A stretch of DNA of 64,000 bases from NCBI RefSeq assembly GCF_020010925.1, contig NZ_JAGJBZ010000002.1, forward strand, positions 1,798,001 to 1,862,000. Reading direction: 5' to 3'. The notes below the pieces were generated by a model. That model ran no database searches, was not told where the DNA came from, and was given only the letters and a program-made list of their open reading frames with translations. Source of the DNA: Streptomyces griseiscabiei (GTDB lineage: Bacteria > Actinomycetota > Actinomycetes > Streptomycetales > Streptomycetaceae). Position numbers and translations under genes: made by a program. Shown here piece after piece: positions 44,087 to 53,047 of the stretch; positions within the stretch are counted from its first letter, which is position 1, and every line of letters begins with the position of its first letter.

Positions 44087-45658
44087 TCAGCCGCGGAAGC
44101 CCAGCAGGCCGTGCAGCGTCGAACCCCGGGACGAGGCGGACGCGGCCTTGGTGCTCAGCGGCTTCGGGTCGGCGAGCTTCTTGCAGATGGCGTCGGTCTC
44201 GCCCTGGCCGCGCGGCACCTTGCCGTCGGTCAGGTACGCCGACAGATGCTTGTCCAGACAGGCGTTGCCGCTCAGCGAGATGCCGTGGTTCCCGCCGCCC
44301 TGCTCGACGACCAGGCTGGAGCCGCGCAGCAGCTGGTGGGTGACGACCCCGCCCTCGTACGGGGTGGCCGCGTCGTCCGTCGCCTGGAGGATCAGGACCG
44401 GCGGCAGCGCGGTGTTGGAGACGTCCACGGGCTCCAGGGACTCGGTGGGCCAGAAGGCACAGGGCGCGTTGTACCAGGCGTTGTTCCAGGTCATGAAGGG
44501 TGCCTTCTCGTACACCGCCCAGTTGTCGTCACGCCACTCGTTCCAGTCGCCCGGCCAGCGCGCGTCACGGCACTGCACCGAGGTGTAGACGCTGTAGCCG
44601 TTCTCGCCGGACGCGTCGACGGCGCCGAAGTTCTCGTACGCCTCGACCAGCGGATCGTCGTTCTTCTTCTTCGCGAACGCGGCGAACGCCTCGGCGAGAT
44701 AGGGCCAGTAGCCGTTGTAGTAGCCGCCGGGCATGAAGGTGTCCTCCAGCTCGGAGGGGCCCACCTTGCCGTCCGCGGGCTTCTTGGCGAGGGCCGCCCG
44801 CATCGCGTACCACTTGGCCTCGACCTTCTCCGGATCGGTGCCCAGCCTGTACGTCTTGTCGTGCTTGGCGATCCACGCCATCAGCGCCCGGTGACGGTCG
44901 TTGAACGCCAGGTCCTGCCGGAGGTTGGCGTCGTACCAGACCCCCGTGGGGTCGACCACGGAGTCCAGCACCGCGCGCCGCAGCCGGCTGGGGAAGAGCT
45001 TGCCGTACACGGCGCCCAGGTAGGTGCCGTACGAGTACCCGAAGTAGTTGATCTTCTTGGCGCCCAGGGCCGCGCGGATGGCGTCCATGTCCTTGACCGT
45101 GCTGACCGTGTCGATGAACGGCAGCACGTCCGCGTACTTCTTCGCGCAGGCGTCGGCGAAGGCCTTGGCGCGCTTGAGGTTGGCCCGCTCGGTCTTGGGG
45201 CCGGCCGGCACGGAGTCGGGGCGCACCGGCGAGAACTGGCCCGGACGGCAGTTCAGCGCGGGCTTGCTGGCGCCGACGCCGCGCGGGTCGAAGCCGATGA
45301 CGTCGTACTGCGCCGCCACCTTCTTCGGCAGCGAGGACGCGACGAACCCGGCCAGCGAACGGCCCCGGCCGCCGGGGCCGCCCGGGTTGACCAACAGGGG
45401 TCCCTGGTACGTCTTCGCGGTGTGCGGGACGCGGGACAGGGCGAGGGTGATCTTCCTGCCGCTCGGCTCCAGGTGGTTCAGCGGCACCTTCAGGGTGGCG
45501 CACTGGAGCTTCGGGTAGTCGGCGGTGGCGCACTTCTTCCAGGCGGGCCCGGCCACCGGGGCGGTGACCGAGGCGCCGCTCGCGCCGGCCGGGACCGCCG
45601 TGACCATTCCGGCCAACACGGCGGCGGCACCGCACAGGGCAACTGTGCGTCTGTTCAT
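44087..45658 (-). CDS. Secreted S33-family tripeptidyl aminopeptidase-like hydrolase
   Basis: 523 residues. A Sec signal peptide covers ~1-30 (MNRR start, hydrophobic core, AGASG cleavage region). The alpha/beta-hydrolase oxyanion segment NPGGPGGRGRS and the nucleophile elbow GYSYGTYLG (Ser near 210) match the SlpD/SlpE/Tap proteases of Streptomyces. The C-terminal Asp (LILQATDDAATP) and His (GGGNHGI) complete the triad. It probably trims peptides outside the cell from the N-terminus. No lipobox is present. Monocistronic. Confidence 0.9.
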   Translation of the reverse strand: MNRRTVALCGAAAVLAGMVTAVPAGASGASVTAPVAGPAWKKCATADYPKLQCATLKVPLNHLEPSGRKITLALSRVPHTAKTYQGPLLVNPGGPGGRGRSLAGFVASSLPKKVAAQYDVIGFDPRGVGASKPALNCRPGQFSPVRPDSVPAGPKTERANLKRAKAFADACAKKYADVLPFIDTVSTVKDMDAIRAALGAKKINYFGYSYGTYLGAVYGKLFPSRLRRAVLDSVVDPTGVWYDANLRQDLAFNDRHRALMAWIAKHDKTYRLGTDPEKVEAKWYAMRAALAKKPADGKVGPSELEDTFMPGGYYNGYWPYLAEAFAAFAKKKNDDPLVEAYENFGAVDASGENGYSVYTSVQCRDARWPGDWNEWRDDNWAVYEKAPFMTWNNAWYNAPCAFWPTESLEPVDVSNTALPPVLILQATDDAATPYEGGVVTHQLLRGSSLVVEQGGGNHGISLSGNACLDKHLSAYLTDGKVPRGQGETDAICKKLADPKPLSTKAASASSRGSTLHGLLGFRG

Positions 45659-45805
45659 TCGTCAGGCCTCCCAGGACGGAGGATTTCGGGCCGTGCACGC
45701 CACGGCCTTCGTCGCATCGTCCCGGAGCACGACGGCGCAAGAACTCGTTCCGCCCGGACTTGACCCGATCGGGGCGGGAGAAGCGCCCGGATGCCCCGAG
45801 CGGGG

Positions 45806-46849
45806 TCAGAGAAGGGTCAGCTGGGTGGGGGTCGTGTCCCGGTCCCGCTCCGGCGCGGCCGGCTCGCGTACGGCCGTCCGTCGCGGCAGTTCGGCGCGGC
45901 GCGGGCCCATGCCGTACTCCTGGGCCAGTTCGTGGACCTGACGGGTGATCTGCCGCTGGTACCACTTGGGGGCGTAGGCGCCCTCCGCGTACAGCAGCTC
46001 GTAACGCCGTACGAGATGGGGGTGGTGGCGCTCCAGCCAGGCCATGTACCACTCGCGTGCGCCGGGCCGCAGATGCAGGACCAGCGGGGTCACGGAGGTG
46101 GCGCCGGAGGCCGCGATCGCGCGCACGGTCGCGCGCAGCCGGTCGGGGTGGTCGCTGAGGAACGGCAGCACGGGGGCCATCAGGACCCCGCAGCCCATGC
46201 CGAGGCCGGTGAAGGCGCGCACCACCTCCAGCCGGCGTTCCGGGGCGGGGGTCCCCGGCTCGACCGTGCGCCACAGCTCGGGGTCGGTGAAGCCGACGGA
46301 GACCGAGAGGCCGACCTCGGTGACCTCCGCCGCCTGCCGGATCAGGTCCAGGTCGCGCAGGATCAGCGTGCCCTTGGTCAGGATGGAGAAGGGGTTCGCG
46401 TGGTCGCGCAGGGCGGCGATGATGCCCGGCATCAGCCGGTAGCGGCCCTCCGCGCGCTGGTAGCAGTCCACGTTGGTGCCCATGGCGATGTGCTCGCCGT
46501 GCCAGCGCGGCGAGGCGAGCTGCCGGCGCAGCAGATCGGGCGCGTTGATCTTCACCACGATCTGCGAGTCGAAGTCGAGGCCCGTGTCGAGGTCCAGATA
46601 GCTGTGGGTCCTGCGGGCGAAGCAGTAGACGCACGCGTGCGTGCAGCCCCGGTAGGGGTTCACCGTCCACTCGAACGGCATCCGGGACGCGCCCGGCACC
46701 CGGTTCACGATCGTCCTCGCCCGGACCTCGTGGAAGGTCATGCCGCGGAACTCCGGGGTGTCGAAGGTGCGGCTCGTCACCCTGTCCGCGCCGAACAGCG
46801 CGGCGTCCCGGGCCGTGGCGGTGTTCTCGGCCAGATGGTCCCAGCGCAT
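45806..46849 (-). CDS. Rv2578c-like radical SAM protein (SplB-type), LexA-controlled
   Basis: 347 residues from ATG 46849, behind GAGGAGGG. The Fe-S cluster motif CTHACVYC (CxxxCxxC) sits near residue 73, followed by FDSQIVVKINAP and the MGTNVDCYQ strand. This is the SplB-related radical SAM branch that includes mycobacterial Rv2578c. The reaction is unknown; relatives repair UV photoproducts. A 12-base palindrome GAACACATGTTC, 34 bases before the start, fits the actinobacterial SOS box, so it is probably DNA-damage-inducible. A CCCCG/CGGGG hairpin just beyond the stop may terminate it. Confidence 0.85.
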   Translation of the reverse strand: MRWDHLAENTATARDAALFGADRVTSRTFDTPEFRGMTFHEVRARTIVNRVPGASRMPFEWTVNPYRGCTHACVYCFARRTHSYLDLDTGLDFDSQIVVKINAPDLLRRQLASPRWHGEHIAMGTNVDCYQRAEGRYRLMPGIIAALRDHANPFSILTKGTLILRDLDLIRQAAEVTEVGLSVSVGFTDPELWRTVEPGTPAPERRLEVVRAFTGLGMGCGVLMAPVLPFLSDHPDRLRATVRAIAASGATSVTPLVLHLRPGAREWYMAWLERHHPHLVRRYELLYAEGAYAPKWYQRQITRQVHELAQEYGMGPRRAELPRRTAVREPAAPERDRDTTPTQLTLL

Positions 46850-47153
46850 GGGCCCTCCTCGGTTGCTCTCGTGGCCAGAATAGAACACATGTTCTCTTGA
46901 TCGTGCGAACTGGTTTTCGAACATCGTGTGGAGGTCTTGCCGGGGGTGAGGTGTGGGGGCGAGGTGCGGGGGTGTGCCACGAGGGTTGTCGTGAGGCCTG
47001 TGGTGAGGCCCGCGGTGAGGCTGCGGCGGGGCTGGCGAGGGTCCTTCGGGCAGGCCGTCGCGGACCCCGGGGGCACCCCGATTTGGGCCCTCCGGCCGGG
47101 GGGTGGTTGGCTTTCCGCACATCCCCGAGTTACCAAGTGCTGGAGGAAGTGCA
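46850..47153. other. Divergent promoter region with LexA box
   Basis: No gene is supported here. Apart from the SOS box (46883-46894) and the GGAGGAAG ribosome site before ATG 47154, the G-rich middle part shows nothing I can assign. Confidence 0.5.
46883..46894. promoter_or_regulatory. LexA (SOS) box
   Basis: GAACACATGTTC matches the GAAC-N4-GTTC operator used by actinobacterial LexA. It lies 34 bases upstream of the radical SAM start and 260 bases from the divergent SRPBCC gene. Confidence 0.75.
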
Positions 47154-47597
47154 ATGGCGCAGGTCGAGGCCACGACCGAACGAGTCGTCGCGGCGGACGC
47201 GGAGACGGTGTTCGACACCCTCGCCGAGTACAACGGCGCGCGCGAGAAGCTGATGCCGCAGCACTTCAGCGAGTACGAGGTGCGCGAGGGCGGCGACGGC
47301 GAGGGCACCCTCGTCCACTGGAAGCTGCAGGCCACCAAGAAGCGGGTGCGCGACTGCCTCCTGGAGGTCACCGAGCCCTCCGACGGCGAACTGGTCGAGA
47401 AGGACCGCAACTCCTCCATGGTCACCGTCTGGCGGGTCACCCCGGCCGGCGAGGGCGGCTCCCGGGTCGTCGTCACCAGCACCTGGCAGGGCGCCGGCGG
47501 CATCGGCGGCTTCTTCGAGAAGACCTTCGCCCCCAAGGGCCTCGCCCGGATCTACGACGCCCTGCTCGCCAACCTGGCCGCCGAGGTGGAGAAGTAG
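47154..47597 (+). CDS. SRPBCC (polyketide cyclase/START-like) family protein
   Basis: 147 residues from ATG 47154, behind GGAGGAAG. The pattern VEATTERVVAADAETVFDTLAEY with alternating strands, ending in the long helix GGFFEKTFAPKGLARIYDALLANLAAEV, is the helix-grip SRPBCC fold. Members bind hydrophobic ligands. Mycobacterial homologues are often annotated as polyketide cyclase/dehydrase, but no polyketide gene is near. Function unknown. Confidence 0.88.
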   Translation: MAQVEATTERVVAADAETVFDTLAEYNGAREKLMPQHFSEYEVREGGDGEGTLVHWKLQATKKRVRDCLLEVTEPSDGELVEKDRNSSMVTVWRVTPAGEGGSRVVVTSTWQGAGGIGGFFEKTFAPKGLARIYDALLANLAAEVEK

Positions 47598-47708
47598 CAC
47601 CGGGAACGGCGAGGATGCCCGGCCCAACCGGCCGTCATCCGGGGTTCGTTGCCCTCCTCACCGGTTCGAGTGGATCTCCGTGACGCTCCCCGGAATGCCG
47701 TAACTCGC

Positions 47709-47758
47709 CGCACTTACCGACAGTTGCCGCTTAATGCGGGAATTGTGCGGTAAGTGCG
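47709..47758. promoter_or_regulatory. Perfect long inverted repeat upstream of the MFS gene
   Basis: CGCACTTACCG (47709-47719) and CGGTAAGTGCG (47748-47758) are perfect 11-bp inverted repeats, 28 bases apart. They end two bases before the ribosome site GAGGGGAG. This could be an operator for an unlinked regulator or a leader hairpin that controls translation. Confidence 0.6.
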
Positions 47759-47776
47759 ACGAGGGGAGCGGTACGC

Positions 47777-50209
47777 ATGGGCGCGACCACACTGGTGAAG
47801 GACGACCCGGCCACCACACCCGCTCCACCGCCACCGGCGGACGGACCTCCCCGACTCGGCCCGTACCGCGTCCGGTCGGTCTTCTCCGCACTGCTCCTCG
47901 TCCTGCTCCTCGCCGCGCTGGAGCAGCTGGTCGTCGCCACCGCTCTCCCCGAGATCGTCGGCGAGCTGCACGGCGTGGACCGGATGTCCTGGGCGATCAC
48001 CGCCTATCTGCTCACCGCCACCGTCACCCTGCCCGTCTACGGCAGGCTGGCCGAACTCCGGAGCCGCAAGGGCGTCTTCCAGTGCGCGCTGGCGGTCTTC
48101 GTGGCCGGCTCCGCGCTCGCCGGGTTCTCCCGGAGCATGGACCAGCTCATCGCGTTCCGCGCGCTCCAGGGCGTCGGCGCGGGAGGCCTCATGATCGGTG
48201 TGCAGGCGATCATGGCCGACATCCTGCCGACCCGGCACCGGGGCCGGTATCTGGGCCTGGTGGGCGCCGTGTTCGGCCTCGCCTCCGTCTCGGGACCACT
48301 GCTCGGGGGATGGCTCACCGACCAGCTGTCCTGGCGCTGGTGCTTCCACCTCAACGTGCCTCTCGGCCTCCTCGCCCTGGCCGTCGTCTCCTTCGCGCCG
48401 CGCCCGCCGAGGACCACGGCCAAGGGCCGTCCCGACGTCCTGGGAACCCTGCTGCTCGCCGCCGCCTCGACCTGTGCGGTCCTGCTGGCGGGCTGGGGCG
48501 GCACCGCGTACGCCTGGACCTCACGGCCCGTCCTCGGTCTCGCCGCCGGCGCGGTCGCCGCGACCGTCCTCTTCCTCGTCGCCGAGCGGTTCGCCGTCCG
48601 GCCCCTGGTCCCGCTGCGGCTGTTCAAGGACCCGGCCTTCGTCGTGACCGGCCTCGTGGGGGTCGTCATCGGCATCGCCCTGTTCACCACCGCCGGGTAT
48701 CTGCCGACCCAGCTGCGGATGGCCGGCGGGATCTCCGCCACCGAGTCCGGACTGCTCATGCTGCCGATGACGGCCGGCATCGTCGGCGCGTCCGTCGTCT
48801 CCGGCCGGCTCATCGCGCACACCGGGCACTACCGCACGTACCCCGTCCTCGGCACCGCCCTGACCGCGCTCGGCGTCTGGCTGCTGTCCCGGCTGGAGCC
48901 GGACACGCCCCGGCTGCAGTTCGGCATCTGGACGGCCGTCCTCGGCGCCGGCATCGGCATGGTGATGCCGGTCCTGATCCTCGCCGTGCAGAACTCCGTA
49001 CGCCCTGACGACATCGGGCCCGCCACCGCCGCCGGGAACTACCTCCGGCAGATCGGCGGCAGCGTCGGCGTGGCCGCGTTCGGCGCGCTCCTGGCCGCCC
49101 GGCTCGCGGACCGCCTCCCGGAGCGCACCGGCGCCGTCCTCCCCGACCCCGGCTCCCTCACCCCCGGCCTCGTCCACACCCTGCCCGGCCCGCTGCGCGA
49201 CACCTATGCCGCGGCCTACGCCGAGGCCATGCCGAGGCTCTTCCTGTACCTCACGCCGGTGCTCGTCCTCGGGCTGCTGGTCGCCTGCTTCCTCAAGGAG
49301 AAGACGCCGGTGCCCTTCGAGGAGGGGCCCGCCGAGTCCGAGCCGGGGTCCGATTCCGGGTCCGAGCAGACGGGGGCCGAGCCGGATTCCGCGTACGGGC
49401 CCAGGCCCGCGCCCTCCGTCCAGATCCCGCACGCGCGTTCGCCGTACGCCACCGGGGTCCCCGTCCGCGGGACCGTCCAGCACTCCGACGGCACCGTCGT
49501 GCCCCGGGCCGCGCTCACCCTCATCGACGGCACCGGCCGGCAGACCGGGCGGGGCGGCAGCGGCGAGGACGGGCGGTACACGCTGTCCACCCCCGGGCCG
49601 GGGGCGTACGTGCTGATCGCCGCCGCCGGGGGCCATCAGCCGCAGGCCGTGAGCGTCACCGTCGGCGAGCGGCCCGTCGAGGTCGACATCGTGCTCGGCG
49701 GGGCGGGGCGACTGGCCGGGACGGTGCGTACGTCGGACGGCCGCGCGGTCGGCGACGCGACCGTCACGCTCACCGACGCGCACGGCGAGGTCGTCGTCAC
49801 CACCCGCAGCGGGGAGGAGGGCGAGTACCTCATCACCGAGCTGGTCGCCGGGGAGTACACCCTCGCCGCGAGCGCCCACGCCTTCCGCCCCGCCGCGCTC
49901 CCCGTCACCGTCCGGGCCGCCCGCGAGACCCGCCAGGACATCGAACTCGCCGGGGGCGCCGTCCTGCGGGGCACGGTCCGCGCCGGGGGCGGGCGGCCGG
50001 TGGAGGACGCGCGCGTGACGCTGCTCGACGCCGCCGGGAACGTCGTCGACACCCTCACCACCGGCATCGACGGGACGTTCCGGTTCGTCGACCTCGCCTC
50101 CGGCGAGTACACGGTCATCGCCACCGGCTATCCGCCGGTCGCGACGGTGCTCCAGATCTCCGCCGGGGGCAGGGCGGAACGGGATCTGCAGCTGGGGTAC
50201 GCGGACTGA
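47777..50209 (+). CDS. DHA2-type MFS exporter fused to carboxypeptidase-regulatory-like domains
   Basis: 810 residues from ATG 47777, behind GAGGGGAG. Residues ~30-515 contain 14 hydrophobic helices with the DHA2 drug-export motifs (GRLAELRSRKG loop and GLASVSGPLLGGWL). A Glu/Ser/Pro linker (~518-555) follows. Residues ~560-810 hold three repeated beta-sandwich units, each with GTV..DG..V..A.VTL..G and a GEYTL/GEYTVIA end (CarboxypepD_reg, Ig-like). With 14 helices and the KEK end the C-terminus should be cytoplasmic, which is odd for such domains. It probably exports a hydrophobic compound. Confidence 0.9.
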   Translation: MGATTLVKDDPATTPAPPPPADGPPRLGPYRVRSVFSALLLVLLLAALEQLVVATALPEIVGELHGVDRMSWAITAYLLTATVTLPVYGRLAELRSRKGVFQCALAVFVAGSALAGFSRSMDQLIAFRALQGVGAGGLMIGVQAIMADILPTRHRGRYLGLVGAVFGLASVSGPLLGGWLTDQLSWRWCFHLNVPLGLLALAVVSFAPRPPRTTAKGRPDVLGTLLLAAASTCAVLLAGWGGTAYAWTSRPVLGLAAGAVAATVLFLVAERFAVRPLVPLRLFKDPAFVVTGLVGVVIGIALFTTAGYLPTQLRMAGGISATESGLLMLPMTAGIVGASVVSGRLIAHTGHYRTYPVLGTALTALGVWLLSRLEPDTPRLQFGIWTAVLGAGIGMVMPVLILAVQNSVRPDDIGPATAAGNYLRQIGGSVGVAAFGALLAARLADRLPERTGAVLPDPGSLTPGLVHTLPGPLRDTYAAAYAEAMPRLFLYLTPVLVLGLLVACFLKEKTPVPFEEGPAESEPGSDSGSEQTGAEPDSAYGPRPAPSVQIPHARSPYATGVPVRGTVQHSDGTVVPRAALTLIDGTGRQTGRGGSGEDGRYTLSTPGPGAYVLIAAAGGHQPQAVSVTVGERPVEVDIVLGGAGRLAGTVRTSDGRAVGDATVTLTDAHGEVVVTTRSGEEGEYLITELVAGEYTLAASAHAFRPAALPVTVRAARETRQDIELAGGAVLRGTVRAGGGRPVEDARVTLLDAAGNVVDTLTTGIDGTFRFVDLASGEYTVIATGYPPVATVLQISAGGRAERDLQLGYAD

Positions 50210-50221
50210 CCGTCCGCCACA

Positions 50222-50251
50222 CGGGGGCGCACGAGTGATCGTGCGCCCCCG
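50222..50251 (+). terminator. Terminator hairpin of the MFS fusion gene
   Basis: CGGGGGCGCACGA (50222-50234) pairs perfectly with TCGTGCGCCCCCG (50239-50251) around a GTGA tetraloop. It lies 12 bases beyond the stop codon. Confidence 0.85.
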
Positions 50252-50382
50252 CATGGCCTGCGCGTGCGCCGGAGGCTCCCACGGAGCAATTCGCGTAATG
50301 CCACACATCGCGACGCTACGCGGTCGTACGGTAGTGAAGGCGGCGCAGATCTTGCGAACCGTGGGGAGAAAGGGCCTTGGCC

Positions 50383-52863
50383 ATGGACCGTGGCACCGGC
50401 ACGGGTGCGACCACCGGCCACGGAGCCGGTGACGGCACGGCGGAGCGCACCGCGGTCGGCCGTATCCCCCTGGCCGTGGTGGTCGTCGACCGCGGCGGCC
50501 TCGTCTCGCACTGGAGCACCGGCGCACGCCGTCTCTTCGGCACCACCAAGGACGAAGCCGTGGGCCGCCCCGCCCTCGACCTGCTGCCCGTCTCCGGCGC
50601 CCTGCCGGACGAGGAGGACATCGCCCTGCACGGGGCGTACGGCGCCTACGACGCCCTCGGCCACGACCTGGAGACCTCCCTCGACGGCCGGCTCCCCTAC
50701 CCGGCCGCCGGCCGCGCCAGGCTCACCGTGCCGGGCCGCGACCGGATCGACGTCCTGTGGTGGGCGTACCCCCTGGTCGGCCCGGGCCGGGAGCGGCTCC
50801 TCGTGCTGGCCGCCGACGCCGAGACCCTGCGCGGGCGGGACGACGAGACGGCCGTGACCCCCGCGACCGCCGTCGCCGTCGAGCGGATCGCGCCCGGCTT
50901 CGCCCTGTACACGGACTTCCCCGGCGCCGAGGAACTGGCCCGCAGGCTCCCCGAGATCCTGCCCAGCATGAGCGTCGGCGAGAGCGCCCGCATCGTCTCC
51001 CAGGTCCTCGAACTGGGCTATCCGGTCCTGGAGTTCAGCCAGAACGACCGGGTTCCCGTCACCCCCGACTGGGGCGTGCCCCGGCGCGCGGAGCGGCGTG
51101 CGCGCCGTGAGCGGGCCGCGCGCGCCGTCGCGGACGGGCTCCCGGTCCCTCAGGACGCGCGGGACGAGGGCGAGGACCTCGAACACGCGGCGGTACGCGA
51201 ACGCCTGGAGTTCCTCAACGAGGTCAGCGGACGCATCGGCACCTCCCTCGACCTGTCCCGCACCATCGTCGAGGTCAGCAGGGCCGTCGTGCCCCGCTTC
51301 ACCGATGTCGCCGGCACCTATCTGCGCGAACAGGTCGTCGCCGGCGAGGGCTTCCCCGACGGTGTGCCCGACACCACCACCATGTGGCACCGGGTGGCCC
51401 TGGAGCACACGGACGAGCCGGGCCGCTGGGACGACGTCGTGCCCGTCGGCGAGGCCATGCCCTTCCCGGCGCACACCCCGTTCTTCCAGTGCATGACCAC
51501 CGGCGAGCCGGTCCTCGTGCCGCGCATCAGCGAGCGGATGGGGCACGCGATCGCCGCGCAGTTCGACAAGCGCGACATCCGGCCGCTGATCACGGGCCGC
51601 TCCATGCTGGTCGTCCCGCTGAAGGCCCGCAATGTCGTGCTCGGCTTCATGATCCTGCTGCGCCACCCGGAGCGCGAGGTCTTCGACGACATGGACCGCG
51701 TCACCGGCGCCGAACTCGCCGCCCGCGCGGGCCTCGTCCTCGACAACGCCCGTATGTACACCTACCAGGAGAACGTCGCCGAGACGCTGCAGGACAGCAT
51801 GCTCCCGCAGATCGAGGCCCATATGACGGGCTGCGACATCGCCACCCGCTACCTCCCGGGCACCCTGCTCGGACGCGTCGGCGGCGACTGGTTCGACTCG
51901 GTGAAACTGCCCGGCGCCCGGACCGCCCTGGTCGTCGGCGACGTCATGGGGCACGGCCTCAACTCCGCCGCGATGATGGGCCAGTTGCGCACCGCCGTCC
52001 AGACCATGGCCGCCCTGGACCTGCCGCCCGCACAGCTCCTGCGCAACCTCGACGACCTCGCCCAGCGCCTCGGCGAGCACTACCTCGCGACCTGCCTCTA
52101 CGCCGTCTACGACCCCGTCGCGGGCGAACTGAGCCTGGCCAACGCCGGCCACATCCCGCCCGTGCTGGTCCGCGCCGTGGACGGCCGCAGCGAACTGCTC
52201 GACCTGCCCACGGGCGCGCCCATCGGCGTCGGCGGGGTGCCGTTCGAGGCGGTACGCGTGCGCGTGGAGCCCGGCGACCGGCTCGTGATGTGCACCGACG
52301 GACTGGTCGAGGTGCGCGGCGAGGACATCGGTGTCGGACTCGCCACCCTCTGCGAGTCCGCCGCCCACCCGGCCGCCTCCATGGACGACGCCTGCGACAC
52401 CATCATCCGTGCCCTCAACACCCGCGGCGGCCGCAAGGACGACGTGGCCCTGCTGATGGCCCGCCTCAACGGCATCGAACCCGAGGACGTCGCCGAATGG
52501 CGCCTCGCCGCCGACCCGGTCGAGGCCGCACGCGCGCGTGCCGTCGTCCGTGAACAGCTCCACGTCTGGGGCCTCGACACCCTCGTGGACACCACCGTCC
52601 TGCTGGTCGGGGAACTCGTCACCAACGCCGTACGGCACGCGCGCGGGCGCCGCGTCGAACTCCGCCTGGTCCGCGGCGACACCCTGCAGTGCGAGGTCTA
52701 CGACGACGACCCCGCCCTGCCGACCCTGCTCGGCGCGGGGCCCACGGACGAGCACGGCCGCGGGCTGCGGGTCCTCACCACCCTGGCCCGCGAGTGGGGG
52801 ACCAGCCGGACGGGCGCGGGCAAGACGGTGTGGTTCGAGCTGACGCTGCCGAGGCGGCGCTGA
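50383..52863 (+). CDS. PAS-GAF-SpoIIE phosphatase with HATPase domain
   Basis: 826 residues; ATG 50383 follows AAAGGG by eight bases, and TTG 50377 is an alternative. A PAS domain (~25-130, IPLAVVVVDRGGLVSHW) is followed by a GAF domain (~275-445). A SpoIIE/PP2C phosphatase (~470-690) shows GGDWFDSVKL and VVGDVMGHGLNSA (metal Asp residues). A C-terminal RsbW-like ATPase (~690-826) carries the N-box GELVTNAVRHA. Such proteins combine anti-sigma-antagonist phosphatase and anti-sigma kinase activities in stress and development control. No anti-sigma or antagonist gene is adjacent. The trigger is unknown. Confidence 0.93.
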   Translation: MDRGTGTGATTGHGAGDGTAERTAVGRIPLAVVVVDRGGLVSHWSTGARRLFGTTKDEAVGRPALDLLPVSGALPDEEDIALHGAYGAYDALGHDLETSLDGRLPYPAAGRARLTVPGRDRIDVLWWAYPLVGPGRERLLVLAADAETLRGRDDETAVTPATAVAVERIAPGFALYTDFPGAEELARRLPEILPSMSVGESARIVSQVLELGYPVLEFSQNDRVPVTPDWGVPRRAERRARRERAARAVADGLPVPQDARDEGEDLEHAAVRERLEFLNEVSGRIGTSLDLSRTIVEVSRAVVPRFTDVAGTYLREQVVAGEGFPDGVPDTTTMWHRVALEHTDEPGRWDDVVPVGEAMPFPAHTPFFQCMTTGEPVLVPRISERMGHAIAAQFDKRDIRPLITGRSMLVVPLKARNVVLGFMILLRHPEREVFDDMDRVTGAELAARAGLVLDNARMYTYQENVAETLQDSMLPQIEAHMTGCDIATRYLPGTLLGRVGGDWFDSVKLPGARTALVVGDVMGHGLNSAAMMGQLRTAVQTMAALDLPPAQLLRNLDDLAQRLGEHYLATCLYAVYDPVAGELSLANAGHIPPVLVRAVDGRSELLDLPTGAPIGVGGVPFEAVRVRVEPGDRLVMCTDGLVEVRGEDIGVGLATLCESAAHPAASMDDACDTIIRALNTRGGRKDDVALLMARLNGIEPEDVAEWRLAADPVEAARARAVVREQLHVWGLDTLVDTTVLLVGELVTNAVRHARGRRVELRLVRGDTLQCEVYDDDPALPTLLGAGPTDEHGRGLRVLTTLAREWGTSRTGAGKTVWFELTLPRRR

Positions 52864-53047
52864 GCCCGCGCGGCCGTTCACCGCGTGACCAGGGGGCGCA
52901 CGGGGCGTGCAGGGCGTACAGGGGCGCGCGGGTTCTGAACGAGAGGTGAAGGTGCGCGCAGGGTGCTTGCCCGCGCATTCCCGGCGCGGTACACCGTTCT
53001 GGGCCGTCGGCGTGGCGGGCCGGTATCGCGATTCCGGGGGGTTGGGC

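Noticed and set aside
44565..47120. A long minus-strand open frame of 851 codons
   Set aside because: It overlaps the secreted hydrolase and radical SAM genes in another frame and shows no domain motif.
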